Translations under genes and position numbers: made by a program
Assembly (NCBI GenBank): GCA_002471665.1
Contig: DKQK01000017.1
Location: forward strand, 40,670-73,889
Origin: Gammaproteobacteria bacterium UBA7310
GTDB taxonomy: Bacteria; Pseudomonadota; Gammaproteobacteria; Pseudomonadales; Ketobacteraceae
Length of the DNA: 33,220 nt
Direction of reading: 5' to 3'
In this document: positions 6,512-14,483 of the stretch, one piece after another
Numbering within the stretch: the first letter of the stretch is position 1
How the letters are laid out: every line of letters begins with the position of its first letter
Notes under the pieces: model-generated
Told to the model about the DNA's origin: nothing
Databases searched by the model: none
What the model saw: the letters and a program-made list of their open reading frames with translations, nothing else

Positions 6512-8659
6512 ATGTCCATTAGCAGGTGGAGAGCAACGCCACGCACATTCAAACGAGGCGCGTGGTGGACAACAGTGGGTGCGAGTCTGGCGATGGTAAC
6601 CCTGTCGGCAGTGAGCAGTGTGCAGGCAGCAGACGCGGCGGCAACCCACAAGGCAGAGACCGGGGCCGAGCTGAAGGCGTCGATCAAACGGGGTGAAGCC
6701 CTGTATGGAAAATATTGCGTCGGCTGTCACCAGCCCAATGGCAAGGGCCTGCCGGGGGCTTTTCCTCCCCTGGCCGGGTCGGATTATATGTTGAATGACA
6801 AGGCGCGGGCAGCGGATGCGGTGGTCAATGGGTTGAGCGGTAAAATCAAGGTCAGTGGTGCTGAGTACAACAACACCATGCCCAACTTCGGCTACCTGAA
6901 AGACCGCGAGATCGCCGACGTGTTGAACTATGCCCTGAACAGCTGGGGTAATGACGGCGGTGGTGTTGCGGTGGGCGTGGTAACACAGGCCCGTTCCGGT
7001 AAACAGGCCGAAGGTGCCCACCCGGGTACACCGGATACGGAGCTGGCCTATCAGAGTGCTGCGGCCGGTATTGATCCCAGCATGGCCAAAAATTTGGTGA
7101 CCTCGGAAGGCCCCGACATGACCACGGAGGAGTTCGACTATGCCAAGAAGGTATTCTTCGAACGTTGTGCCGGTTGTCACGGGGTGTTGCGAAAAGGGGC
7201 CACCGGTAAACCGCTGACCACGGATATCACCCGTGAAAAAGGCACCGATTACTTAAAGACGCTCATCACCTACGGCTCACCGGCGGGCATGCCGAACTGG
7301 GGTACCAGCGGTGATATGACGGAGAAAGAAATCGACATCATGGCTCGCTATCTGCAGCATGAGCCGCCCTTGCCGCCGGAGTGGGGCATGGACAAGATGA
7401 AGGGCAGCTGGGAAGTGCTGGTGGCTCCGGACAAGCGGCCCAAGAAGAAAATGAATAAGTACAATATCAACAATATCTTCTCGGTGACGTTGCGTGATTC
7501 CGGTGAGGTGGCGTTGATCGATGGCGACAGCAAAGACATTATCAGCGTAATTAAAACCGGCTACGCGGTTCACATTTCCCGCTTGTCCGCTTCCGGCCGT
7601 TACATCTTCACCATCGGCCGCGATGCCAAGATTGATATGATCGATCTGTGGATGAAAAAGCCGGCCCGGGTGGCCACCATCAAGGTGGGGCTGGAAGCAC
7701 GTTCGGTGGAGACCTCCAAGTATCATGGCTATGAAGATAAGTACGCCATCGCCGGTTCTTACTGGCCGCCCCAGTATGTGGTGATGGATGGTGACACTCT
7801 GGAGCCGTTGAAGATCGTCTCGACCCGCGGCATGACCGTGGACACCCAGGAGTATCATCCGGAACCACGGGTAGCAGCCATAGTAGCATCACACCAGCAT
7901 CCTGAGTTCATCGTCAACGTGAAGGAAACCGGTAAGATTCTGCTGGTGAATTACGAAGATCTGGACAATCTGCAGGTGAAAACCATCAGTGCCGCCCGCT
8001 ATCTGCACGATGGTGGCTGGGATGCGACCCACCGTTATTTTCTGACAGCAGCCAATAAGTCCAACAAGATTGCGGTGGTGGATTCGAAGGAGCGTAAACT
8101 GGTGGCGTTGACCGACGTGGATGAGATTCCCCATCCCGGTCGTGGTGCCAATCTGATTGATCCCGAGTTTGGGCCGGTTTGGGTTACCAGTGCCCTGGGC
8201 AATGAAAAGGTCACTTTCCTGGGAACCGATCCGGAAAAACACAAGGCCAATGCCTGGAAAGTGGTGCGGGTACTGAAAGGTCAGGGTGGTGGTTCACTGT
8301 TTGTGAAATCCCATCCCAAATCCAAAAATCTGTGGGTTGATTCGCCGCTGAATCCGGATCCCAAAGTCAGTCAGAGTGTTGCCGTATTCGATGTGAACAA
8401 TTTAGACAAAGGCTATGAAGTACTGCCGATTGCGGAGTGGGCCAAGTTGGGAGAAGGCCCCAAGCGTGTGGTGCAGCCGGAATACAATCAGGCCGGTGAC
8501 GAAGTCTGGTTCTCAGTGTGGAATGGTAAAGATCAGAAGTCAGCCATCGTGGTGGTGGATGACAAGACCCGCAAACTGAAAAAGGTCATCAAGGATAAGC
8601 GTCTGGTGACACCCACGGGCAAATTCAACGTCATCAATACGGTGAAAGACATCTATTAA
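6512..8659 (+). CDS. nirS: NirS, cytochrome cd1 nitrite reductase with an extra N-terminal cytochrome c domain
   Basis: NirS is a periplasmic nitrite reductase (nitrite to nitric oxide). It has 715 residues, against about 560-600 for usual NirS. In order: a signal peptide (about 1-39, twin basic RGAWW start, ending VQA); a first cytochrome c domain with C69-VG-C72-H73 and Met123 (NTMPNF); an Ala/Gly-rich linker (about 147-200); the normal NirS c domain with C219-AG-C222-H223 and Met260 (PAGMPNWG); and the d1 propeller (about 300-715). In the propeller, H354 in GYAVHISR is the expected d1 iron ligand, and H499 (LHDGG) with H541 (HPGRGAN) are the two active-site histidines. Their 42-residue spacing equals that of the known pair H327/H369 of P. 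aeruginosa. The ribosome site GGAGGTG lies 5 nt upstream. The extra c domain may replace a separate donor: no nirM gene is present here. Confidence 0.96.
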   Translation: MSISRWRATPRTFKRGAWWTTVGASLAMVTLSAVSSVQAADAAATHKAETGAELKASIKRGEALYGKYCVGCHQPNGKGLPGAFPPLAGSDYMLNDKARAADAVVNGLSGKIKVSGAEYNNTMPNFGYLKDREIADVLNYALNSWGNDGGGVAVGVVTQARSGKQAEGAHPGTPDTELAYQSAAAGIDPSMAKNLVTSEGPDMTTEEFDYAKKVFFERCAGCHGVLRKGATGKPLTTDITREKGTDYLKTLITYGSPAGMPNWGTSGDMTEKEIDIMARYLQHEPPLPPEWGMDKMKGSWEVLVAPDKRPKKKMNKYNINNIFSVTLRDSGEVALIDGDSKDIISVIKTGYAVHISRLSASGRYIFTIGRDAKIDMIDLWMKKPARVATIKVGLEARSVETSKYHGYEDKYAIAGSYWPPQYVVMDGDTLEPLKIVSTRGMTVDTQEYHPEPRVAAIVASHQHPEFIVNVKETGKILLVNYEDLDNLQVKTISAARYLHDGGWDATHRYFLTAANKSNKIAVVDSKERKLVALTDVDEIPHPGRGANLIDPEFGPVWVTSALGNEKVTFLGTDPEKHKANAWKVVRVLKGQGGGSLFVKSHPKSKNLWVDSPLNPDPKVSQSVAVFDVNNLDKGYEVLPIAEWAKLGEGPKRVVQPEYNQAGDEVWFSVWNGKDQKSAIVVVDDKTRKLKKVIKDKRLVTPTGKFNVINTVKDIY

Positions 8660-8680
8660 TGAGGTGAAGGCGAGAAAGAA

Positions 8681-8709
8681 AAGCGCCGCTTTACAGCGGC
8701 GCTTTTTTT
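8681..8709 (+). terminator. Rho-independent terminator of nirS
   Basis: A perfect 10-bp stem (AAGCGCCGCT, loop TTAC, AGCGGCGCTT) is followed by a T run to 8709, starting 22 nt after the nirS stop. The A run on the left also gives a weaker T run on the other strand, so it may also stop the norD transcript coming from the right. Confidence 0.93.
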
Positions 8710-8743
8710 ATGGTGGTCAGTGTGGTGGACAGCGTGCTGATGG

Positions 8744-10576
8744 TTACAGTGATTCCGTCAGGCGGGCGTAAATCAGGGGCAGTTTCTGAGGCAGTTGTTT
8801 GGCATTGCGAATCACAATGAATTGTTTGTGACCAAACAAGTAGGGCAGATACTCATTGCCGCGATTGTCGATGGTAATGCAAAACGGCAGGATGCCTTTG
8901 GCGGACGCTTCCTGAATCGCCGCCCGGGTATCTTCAATGCCATAGCGTCCGTCATAGCGATCCACATCATTGGGCTTGCCATCGGACAATAACAGCAACA
9001 GGCGATGACTGCTGTGTTCTTTTTCCAGGGCGCGGGTGGCGTAGCGGATGGCGGCACCCATGCGGGTGTAAAAGCCGGGTTTTACTGCCTGAATGCGGCC
9101 GCGCACCTGTGGTGACAGAGTCTCGCCGAAGGCCTTCAACGGATAGTAGCGAACCTGATGGCGGTGTTTGGAAGAAAACCCGGCCATGGCAAAACGGTCA
9201 CCGGTGGCATCCATGGCTTCGCTCATCAGGAACAGGCCATCGCGGATGACGTCAATGACTTTGTGTTCGTCGCTGACCGCGGCATCTGTGGAGAGGGATA
9301 AATCAGCCAGCAACAGGCAACTCAGATCCCGGTGGTGGCGGCGCATTTCCTTGAACAAGCCAGTGCTGACTTCTTTGTGCCCCAGGCGCCAGCGGGTGAC
9401 GGTGTCCAGATAGGCGTCCAGGTCCAGTTCACTGCCTTGCGGCTGTTGCCTGAGCCAGGTTTTGTTCAGGGCCAGCATCTCAAAAAAGCCTCTGACCTGG
9501 CGGGCCGGTTTGCGCAGGTGCCGCGGTAGCGCGGCATTGGTTTCCTGTTGCGTGCGCATCAGCTCAATATGGCAGTGGTCTTCCCGCAGGCGTTGCTGGC
9601 GATAATCCCATTCCGGCGTGGTGATGCCGGTTGCCAGCGTCACATCATCGTAGTCTGAGCCCGGCAGGTCCAGATCGAACTTAAGGCGCTTTTTGACCTG
9701 ACCATGCTGATTGGAAACCGCCAGCTCATCCAGGTCGTTGGCGGCTTTTTCGGCGCCCAGATCCTCGTCGTCTTCATGGGGCCGGTCCACATTGGCGAAC
9801 TCGGCCCAGGAGAACAGGCTTTCCAGGCGAAAGGCCAGTAAACCCTGATCACTCTTGTTGTGTTCCACCCGCTTGGCTTGGCGTTGGTGATCGCCTTCGA
9901 TCTCGGTGACCTCAGACGTCGCCGGCGTGATGTCCGGGTGAGGTTGCGTTGTACGGTGCGCCGCGGCAGGGGGAACAGGGTGCAGCCAGATGGGCACCGG
10001 TTCCAGTTGCCGCGGATCAATGTCTTCACTCACCCTTGCGGATGGGTGCTCAATGGCCTGGCGCAGTGTCCGTTCTGACTGGTTTAATTGCGCTTGTTTT
10101 TGCCAGTGGCGCTGTGCCAGGTGGGCACTGGCCAGGCGGCGATAGAGCCGGGTTAGCCCGGGCCAGCGCAACAGGGTGGACAACACCTGCTGCTGACTTC
10201 GTTGTAACCAGGGCAGGTGATCCCATTGCTGGGTGTCGTTGGCGGCCAGTGCGGCCAGCCAGAAATACAGTGCACTATTCAGTTCTGCGTCATCAAACAG
10301 GGCGATACTGCCGGGCATGTACAGGCTGTCCGCATCACGCCAGCACAGCTGTGCCTGCCACTCCAGGCCGGCTATCTTTTCCAACAGGCTGCGGCGGGCC
10401 AGCCATTGCTGGCGAGAGGCGGGCTTGATGGCCAGTGCGGGATCACCGCCGAAGGCGTGAAAATAGAGGGCGATTTTCTTTTGAATTTGTTTCAGCTCCA
10501 CCCGTTTGTCCGGGTGCTCGATTTGCGCCGCCCGGGTAATCCAGCGGTGCCAGAGTTTTCCTACGGCTTCTTCCAT
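8744..10576 (-). CDS. norD: NorD, VWA-domain protein for NO reductase activation
   Basis: NorD is a cytoplasmic protein that works with the AAA+ ATPase NorQ to make NorBC active, probably through metal (FeB) insertion or remodelling. It has 610 residues. The first 400 are helical and variable with an acidic middle (HEDDEDLGAEKAANDLDEL). The C-terminal third is a von Willebrand A domain with the MIDAS motif D425-L-S427-L-S429, the later Thr of GFYTRMG, and the SDGKPND segment. It starts at 10576 with a TGATG overlap to the stop of the preceding membrane-protein gene. It is the last gene of the nor operon. The name is secure from the VWA domain and nor context; the molecular role is known only from family work. 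Confidence 0.93.
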   Translation of the reverse strand: MEEAVGKLWHRWITRAAQIEHPDKRVELKQIQKKIALYFHAFGGDPALAIKPASRQQWLARRSLLEKIAGLEWQAQLCWRDADSLYMPGSIALFDDAELNSALYFWLAALAANDTQQWDHLPWLQRSQQQVLSTLLRWPGLTRLYRRLASAHLAQRHWQKQAQLNQSERTLRQAIEHPSARVSEDIDPRQLEPVPIWLHPVPPAAAHRTTQPHPDITPATSEVTEIEGDHQRQAKRVEHNKSDQGLLAFRLESLFSWAEFANVDRPHEDDEDLGAEKAANDLDELAVSNQHGQVKKRLKFDLDLPGSDYDDVTLATGITTPEWDYRQQRLREDHCHIELMRTQQETNAALPRHLRKPARQVRGFFEMLALNKTWLRQQPQGSELDLDAYLDTVTRWRLGHKEVSTGLFKEMRRHHRDLSCLLLADLSLSTDAAVSDEHKVIDVIRDGLFLMSEAMDATGDRFAMAGFSSKHRHQVRYYPLKAFGETLSPQVRGRIQAVKPGFYTRMGAAIRYATRALEKEHSSHRLLLLLSDGKPNDVDRYDGRYGIEDTRAAIQEASAKGILPFCITIDNRGNEYLPYLFGHKQFIVIRNAKQLPQKLPLIYARLTESL

Positions 10577-10980
10577 CAGTCTCCCCGCCAGGTTGAGAAA
10601 TGCAGAATCTCAAAGCGTTTGCCGGCACTGCTGCGGGCGTAGCCGACGATGCCCAGAATAATCAGGGCGCTGTGACAGAGCGTAAAATACAGAATCAGAA
10701 TGACCCAGGTATAAGGCGAAGACAGCCCCCCCAACAAGACAATGGCAGTGCTGACCACCGTGAGCAGAATGCCCGCCAGAATGCTGGCTATGATGCCTTG
10801 GCGAGCGTGGGCATTGGCAAACACCTGGCAGCGTTTGCGGCTGCGTTGCCAGAGCAGCAACAGCATGAGGAATCCCAGCCCCGGCAGAAAACTGATGTTG
10901 AGGAGATACCAGACGTAGGCCCATCCGGCCTGGCTGTGTTCGGTTGCGTCCTGGGGTGGAGTGTCAATAGCGGAAGTCAC
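10576..10980 (-). CDS. Small membrane protein between norQ and norD (DUF4870/Tic20-like)
   Basis: The protein has 134 residues: a hydrophilic N terminus (about 18 residues), then about four hydrophobic helices (roughly 20-45, 60-85, 88-110 and a weaker one). The HARQGI segment just before a hydrophobic helix recalls DUF4870/Tic20-like proteins, but I am unsure of the family. It is not NorE, which is a cytochrome oxidase subunit III-like protein with a different pattern. It starts 4 nt after the norQ stop and its stop overlaps the norD ATG by one base (TGATG), so it is co-transcribed and coupled to both NO reductase activation genes. A membrane docking role for NorQD is an inference from this position only. 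Confidence 0.75.
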   Translation of the reverse strand: MTSAIDTPPQDATEHSQAGWAYVWYLLNISFLPGLGFLMLLLLWQRSRKRCQVFANAHARQGIIASILAGILLTVVSTAIVLLGGLSSPYTWVILILYFTLCHSALIILGIVGYARSSAGKRFEILHFSTWRGD

Positions 10981-10984
10981 AGGG

Positions 10985-11785
10985 CTAGCCGTCCATGATG
11001 GCGGTAATGACGTCCATCAGCGCGGCGACGGTGTCCTCATCATCCGACAGTGGCTCTGCAATGGCCGCTCTGCAGGCGATGGGCCAGGGTAATCCGCTGT
11101 GGAGCAGGCTGGCGCAGTACACCAGCAGGCGGGTGGAAACCGCCTCTTCCAGATCATGGTTCTGCAAGCGCCGTAATGCCTGCGCCAGTTCCACCAGTTG
11201 CTGCGCCAGGTGTTCGGATACGCCGGTTTCGCGGAGAACGATGCTGCGTTCCAGCTCGGGATTGGGGAACTGAAAACGCATGGCCACAAAGCGTTGCCGT
11301 GTGGAGGGCTTCATGCCTTTGAAGACATTCTGGTAGCCGGGATTGTAGGACACCACCAACATAAAGTTGGCCGGCGCCTTCAACAGTTCTCCGGTACGTT
11401 CCAGGGGCAGTTCGCGCCGATCATCCGAGAGCGGATGCAGCACCACGGTGGTGTCCTTGCGGGCTTCCACCACCTCGTCCAGATAACAGATACCGCCTTC
11501 GCGCACTGCCCGGGTCAGGGGGCCGTCGTTCCACACGGTATCACCGTCCTGCAGCAGGTGGCGGCCCACCAGGTCGGCCGCCGTGAGGTCATCGTGGCAG
11601 GCTACGGTGTACAACGGCAGTTGCAGGCGCGCAGCCATGTGACGAACAAAGCGGGTTTTGCCGCAGCCGGTGGGGCCTTTCAACAGCACGGGAAGTTGAT
11701 GTTGAAAGGCGTGTTCGAACAGTGCAACCTCCTGCCCCTGGGGCTGGTAGAACGGGGTTGGTTCGAGTCGGGCAGACGAATTCAT
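10985..11785 (-). CDS. norQ: NorQ, MoxR-type AAA+ ATPase for NO reductase activation
   Basis: NorQ (also called NirQ) is a cytoplasmic AAA+ ATPase of the MoxR group. It partners NorD in activating the membrane NO reductase. It has 266 residues, a usual length. Walker A is G37-PTGCGKT44, Walker B is ICYLDE (D103, E104), and sensor 1 is in MLVVSYNPGYQ. A C-terminal lid domain is present (STRLLVYCASLL). It lies 39 nt downstream of norB with AAGG 7 nt before its ATG, and is followed by the small membrane-protein gene and norD. The norCBQD order is conserved in many denitrifiers. Confidence 0.94.
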   Translation of the reverse strand: MNSSARLEPTPFYQPQGQEVALFEHAFQHQLPVLLKGPTGCGKTRFVRHMAARLQLPLYTVACHDDLTAADLVGRHLLQDGDTVWNDGPLTRAVREGGICYLDEVVEARKDTTVVLHPLSDDRRELPLERTGELLKAPANFMLVVSYNPGYQNVFKGMKPSTRQRFVAMRFQFPNPELERSIVLRETGVSEHLAQQLVELAQALRRLQNHDLEEAVSTRLLVYCASLLHSGLPWPIACRAAIAEPLSDDEDTVAALMDVITAIMDG

Positions 11786-11824
11786 GGCAAAACCTTGTTA
11801 TGGTGGTTGAGGTGTAGTGGCACG

Positions 11825-13231
11825 TTATGCCGCCGTTGGCTGTGCGGCAGGCTGTTTACCCTTGATAAAGAAGCTCAATATATAGAGCAGCAGGCCAAGG
11901 GTGAACACCACGCCGGACAGTTCACGGAACCAGTAGAAAATAGCCACCTGATCCTGTGCCGCCATAAACGGCATGGGGTTGGGTTGATAGCGTTGCAGCC
12001 ATACCTGCAACACGCCGGCGGCGGTAAGAAACAGGGTAATGAATACCATGGCGACGGTCATCAGCCAGAAACTCCACATTTCCACGATCTGGGCGCGGTC
12101 GTTCATGGCGGTACCGATGCCGCGTAACTTGGGCATGGCGTAGGAGATAATCGTCAACACAATCATGGCGTAGGCACCATAGAATGCCATGTGACCATGG
12201 GCCGCCGTGATCTGGGTGCCGTGGGTGTAATAGTTCACCGGCGCCAGGGTATGCATGAAGCCCCACACGCCAGCCCCCAGGAACGCCATAACCCCGGTGC
12301 CCATGGCCCACAGTACGGTTGCCTTATTGGGGTGTTGCTTGCGGCGCTTGAAAACCATATTGAAGGCAAAAATGGTCATCATGAAAAAGGGGATGGGTTC
12401 CAACGCGGAGAAGATACCACCCAACCATTGCCAGTAGGATGGTGTGCCGATCCAGTAATAGTGGTGGCCGGTGCCGATGATACCGGTGATCAGTGCCGCG
12501 GCAATGATGACATACAGCCACTTATCAATCACCTCGCGATCAACACCAGTGGTTTTGATGAGCACAAAGGCCAGGATCGCTCCCAGGATCAGCTCCCACA
12601 CACCTTCCACCCAAAGATGAACCACCCACCACCAGAAGTATTTATCCAGCACCAGGTTTTCGGGGTTGTAGAATGAGAACAGGAACATCACCGCCAGACC
12701 CACCAGCCCGGTCAACAAGACCACGTTGATGACGGTTTTACGCCCGGACAACACGGTGAGGCCAATGTTGTACAAGAAGCCCAAGGCCACAATGACGATG
12801 CCGATTTTGGTGATGGTGGGTTGCTCCAAAAACTCCCGGCCCATGGTGGGCAGAATATCGTTACCGGTGATTTTGGCCAGGGTGGCGTAAGGTACCGCCA
12901 GATAACCGATGATGGTGAGCACCCCGGCGGTCAGGAATATCCAGAACAGGGCCAAGGCCAGCTTGGGGCTGTGCAGTTCGCGTTCGGCCTCTTCCGGCAC
13001 CAGGTAATAGGCGGCACCCATAAACCCGAACAGCAACCATACGATCAACAGGTTGGTGTGTACCATGCGGGCCACATTGAAGGGAATTTCGGGAAACAGA
13101 AAATCCCCCCACACGTATTGCAGACCCATGATCAGGCCGAAAAGTACCTGCCCCACAAACAAACCAATGGCCGCAATAAAATACGGTTTGGCAACGGACT
13201 GGGACTGATATTGTAATTGCGCTGTACTCAT
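11825..13231 (-). CDS. norB: NorB, nitric oxide reductase cytochrome b subunit
   Basis: NorB is the catalytic subunit of cytochrome c-dependent NO reductase (2 NO to N2O) in the inner membrane. It has 468 residues and about 12 transmembrane helices. The ligands fall two positions before those known in P. aeruginosa NorB: H58 and H347 for heme b, H345 for heme b3, and H205, H256 and H257 plus E209 for the non-heme FeB. These sit in VHLWVEGVWE, GTGHHYYW and AAHGHMAFYG. It starts 13 nt after the norC stop with AGGAGA upstream. It is the cNor type, since it has a NorC partner and lacks the long N-terminal extension of quinol-dependent NorZ. Confidence 0.97.
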   Translation of the reverse strand: MSTAQLQYQSQSVAKPYFIAAIGLFVGQVLFGLIMGLQYVWGDFLFPEIPFNVARMVHTNLLIVWLLFGFMGAAYYLVPEEAERELHSPKLALALFWIFLTAGVLTIIGYLAVPYATLAKITGNDILPTMGREFLEQPTITKIGIVIVALGFLYNIGLTVLSGRKTVINVVLLTGLVGLAVMFLFSFYNPENLVLDKYFWWWVVHLWVEGVWELILGAILAFVLIKTTGVDREVIDKWLYVIIAAALITGIIGTGHHYYWIGTPSYWQWLGGIFSALEPIPFFMMTIFAFNMVFKRRKQHPNKATVLWAMGTGVMAFLGAGVWGFMHTLAPVNYYTHGTQITAAHGHMAFYGAYAMIVLTIISYAMPKLRGIGTAMNDRAQIVEMWSFWLMTVAMVFITLFLTAAGVLQVWLQRYQPNPMPFMAAQDQVAIFYWFRELSGVVFTLGLLLYILSFFIKGKQPAAQPTAA

Positions 13232-13244
13232 TGAGTGTCTCCTG

Positions 13245-13679
13245 TTAACCGTTGATGTTGGGGGGCCAGTTTTCGGTATTGACTTCGCTGGACCACTTCA
13301 GGAACTCGGCGATGGCTTCCAGTTCTTCCTCGCTCAAATTGAACTGGGGCATACTGCGGCGTCCGGGAATGCCGTCCACGGGGCGGCTCTTGATAAAGCC
13401 CTTGAGGGCTTCCTTGGAGTTACCGAAGCGTTGGTAGACATTGCCCAGCTCCGGCGCGAAATACGCGCCTTCCCCATACAGGGTATGGCAGCCGATGCAG
13501 TTGTTTTCTTCCCACACCTGTTTGCCCAGCGCCACCTGTTCGGTGATGTTTTCGCGGTTATCCCGTTCCGGTAAGCGGGCGGTGGTATCGAAGGTCAACG
13601 CCAGAAAGGCGAGCACAAAAAAAACGCTGCCTCCCAGATAGATGTTGCGTGCCATGGTTTTGGTAAAGATTTCCGGCAT
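13245..13679 (-). CDS. norC: NorC, nitric oxide reductase cytochrome c subunit
   Basis: NorC is a membrane-anchored cytochrome c that passes electrons from periplasmic donors to NorB. It has 144 residues: one N-terminal transmembrane helix (about 12-30), then a periplasmic heme c domain with C61-IG-C64-H65 and a likely Met ligand at 110 (RRSMPQF). This matches P. aeruginosa NorC closely in spacing. It is the first gene of norCBQ-orf-norD. The ribosome site GGGGAG lies 6 nt before ATG 13679, and the promoter predicted at 13716-13757 leaves a 30-nt leader. Confidence 0.96.
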   Translation of the reverse strand: MPEIFTKTMARNIYLGGSVFFVLAFLALTFDTTARLPERDNRENITEQVALGKQVWEENNCIGCHTLYGEGAYFAPELGNVYQRFGNSKEALKGFIKSRPVDGIPGRRSMPQFNLSEEELEAIAEFLKWSSEVNTENWPPNING

Positions 13680-13715
13680 CTCATGCTCCCCTCATCGTAA
13701 GCTGATGTCAGAATC

Positions 13716-13721
13716 ATTATG
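13716..13721 (-). promoter_or_regulatory. Predicted -10 element of the norC promoter
   Basis: On the minus strand CATAAT (5 of 6 to TATAAT) starts at the 30th base after the centre of the FNR/DNR box at 13744-13757. This is the same geometry as at nirS. The predicted transcription start is near 13709. Confidence 0.6.
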
Positions 13722-13743
13722 GATGCCGGAATACCTGACTGAA

Positions 13744-13757
13744 TTGATCAGGGTCAT
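13744..13757 (-). promoter_or_regulatory. FNR/DNR-type box of the norC promoter
   Basis: On the minus strand this reads ATGACCCTGATCAA: a perfect downstream half (ATCAA) and a weaker upstream half (ATGAC for TTGAT). It is centred at 13750.5, 41.5 bp before the predicted start, the class II position. This fits activation of norCB by a DNR/FNR-family regulator in response to NO and low oxygen. Confidence 0.7.
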
Positions 13758-13796
13758 GATGCCTGGAGGCGGCGTTGGTGCATTGGAGGTAGCCGC

Positions 13797-13812
13797 TACC
13801 CCCTATTGGGTA
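13797..13812 (-). promoter_or_regulatory. NarL-like 7-2-7 heptamer pair upstream of norC
   Basis: On the minus strand it reads TACCCAA-TA-GGGGGTA, matching the NarL pair TACYYMT-N2-AKRRGTA in 6 of 7 positions in each half. It is centred at 13804.5, about 95 bp before the predicted norC start, and lies just downstream of narL itself. It forms part of a 7-bp hairpin (13795-13814) but has no T run, so I read it as an operator and not a terminator. Confidence 0.5.
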
Positions 13813-13835
13813 GCCGCGGGGTGCGTGAACTCAGA

Positions 13836-14483
13836 TCAGTCCTGCAGGCGGGTAAGCCACACGGCGGCTTCCACGCGGGAGCGCATGCCGAGCTTTTTCA
13901 GCAGGCGTTTTACATGGACTTTAACGGTGCCCTCGGCGATGTCCAGCTGCCGCGCGATCATCTTGTTGGAAAGGCCGTGGGCCACCTGTTTCAGCACCTC
14001 CCGTTCCCGCTCGGTGAGTTCGTTGAGGCTGGTGTCCTGCTGTGAAGGGCGGGCGCGAATGGCAGTGGTCAGTATGTCCACCAGTTCCGGGCTGATCGCA
14101 GTTTTGCCGTCAGCGGATTTGATGATGTTGCTGATTAATTCCTCCGGCTCCATGTCTTTCAACAGGTAGCCATCGGCGCCTTCCCTGAACGCGGCCACCA
14201 CATCCAGTTCGCTGTCGGAAACCGTGAACAACAGAATGCGGCTGTCCACGCCGGCATTGCGCATGGCCTGAATGGTTTCGATGCCGTTCATGGCCGGCAT
14301 GTTCAGATCCAGCAAAATCAGATCCGGCTCCAGCTCCAGGGCCAGTTGCAGGGCATCGTGGCCGTTACTGGCTTCGCCAATGCACATGATGCTGTCTTCC
14401 AGTTCCAATAGATCCACCACGCCTTTGCGCAACAGGGGGTGATCATCCACTACTAATACGGTCAGTGCTGACTTCTGTAACAT
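13836..14483 (-). CDS. narL: NarL-type nitrate/nitrite response regulator
   Basis: This is a two-component response regulator of 215 residues. The receiver domain (about 8-125) has the acidic pocket VVDDH, phospho-acceptor D59 (LLDLNMP), switch Thr in LLFTVSD, and K109 (YLLKD). The C-terminal LuxR-type helix-turn-helix (about 150-212) reads LTEREREVLKQVAHGLSN onward. It is paired with the NarX-like kinase upstream: the start (14483) overlaps the narX 3' end by 41 nt. The NarL name rests on the NarX P-box in the partner and on denitrification context. It probably acts at the heptamer pairs before nirS and norC. The shape alone would fit any NarL/FixJ regulator. Confidence 0.88.
   Translation of the reverse strand: MLQKSALTVLVVDDHPLLRKGVVDLLELEDSIMCIGEASNGHDALQLALELEPDLILLDLNMPAMNGIETIQAMRNAGVDSRILLFTVSDSELDVVAAFREGADGYLLKDMEPEELISNIIKSADGKTAISPELVDILTTAIRARPSQQDTSLNELTEREREVLKQVAHGLSNKMIARQLDIAEGTVKVHVKRLLKKLGMRSRVEAAVWLTRLQD

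Noticed and set aside
6476..7180. 234-codon minus-strand frame over the start of nirS
   Set aside because: It is antisense to conserved heme-binding coding sequence and ends inside the nirS signal region; no family features.
13795..13814. Seven-bp hairpin after narL as a terminator
   Set aside because: There is no T run on the narL strand; the hairpin is better explained by the inverted NarL heptamers.
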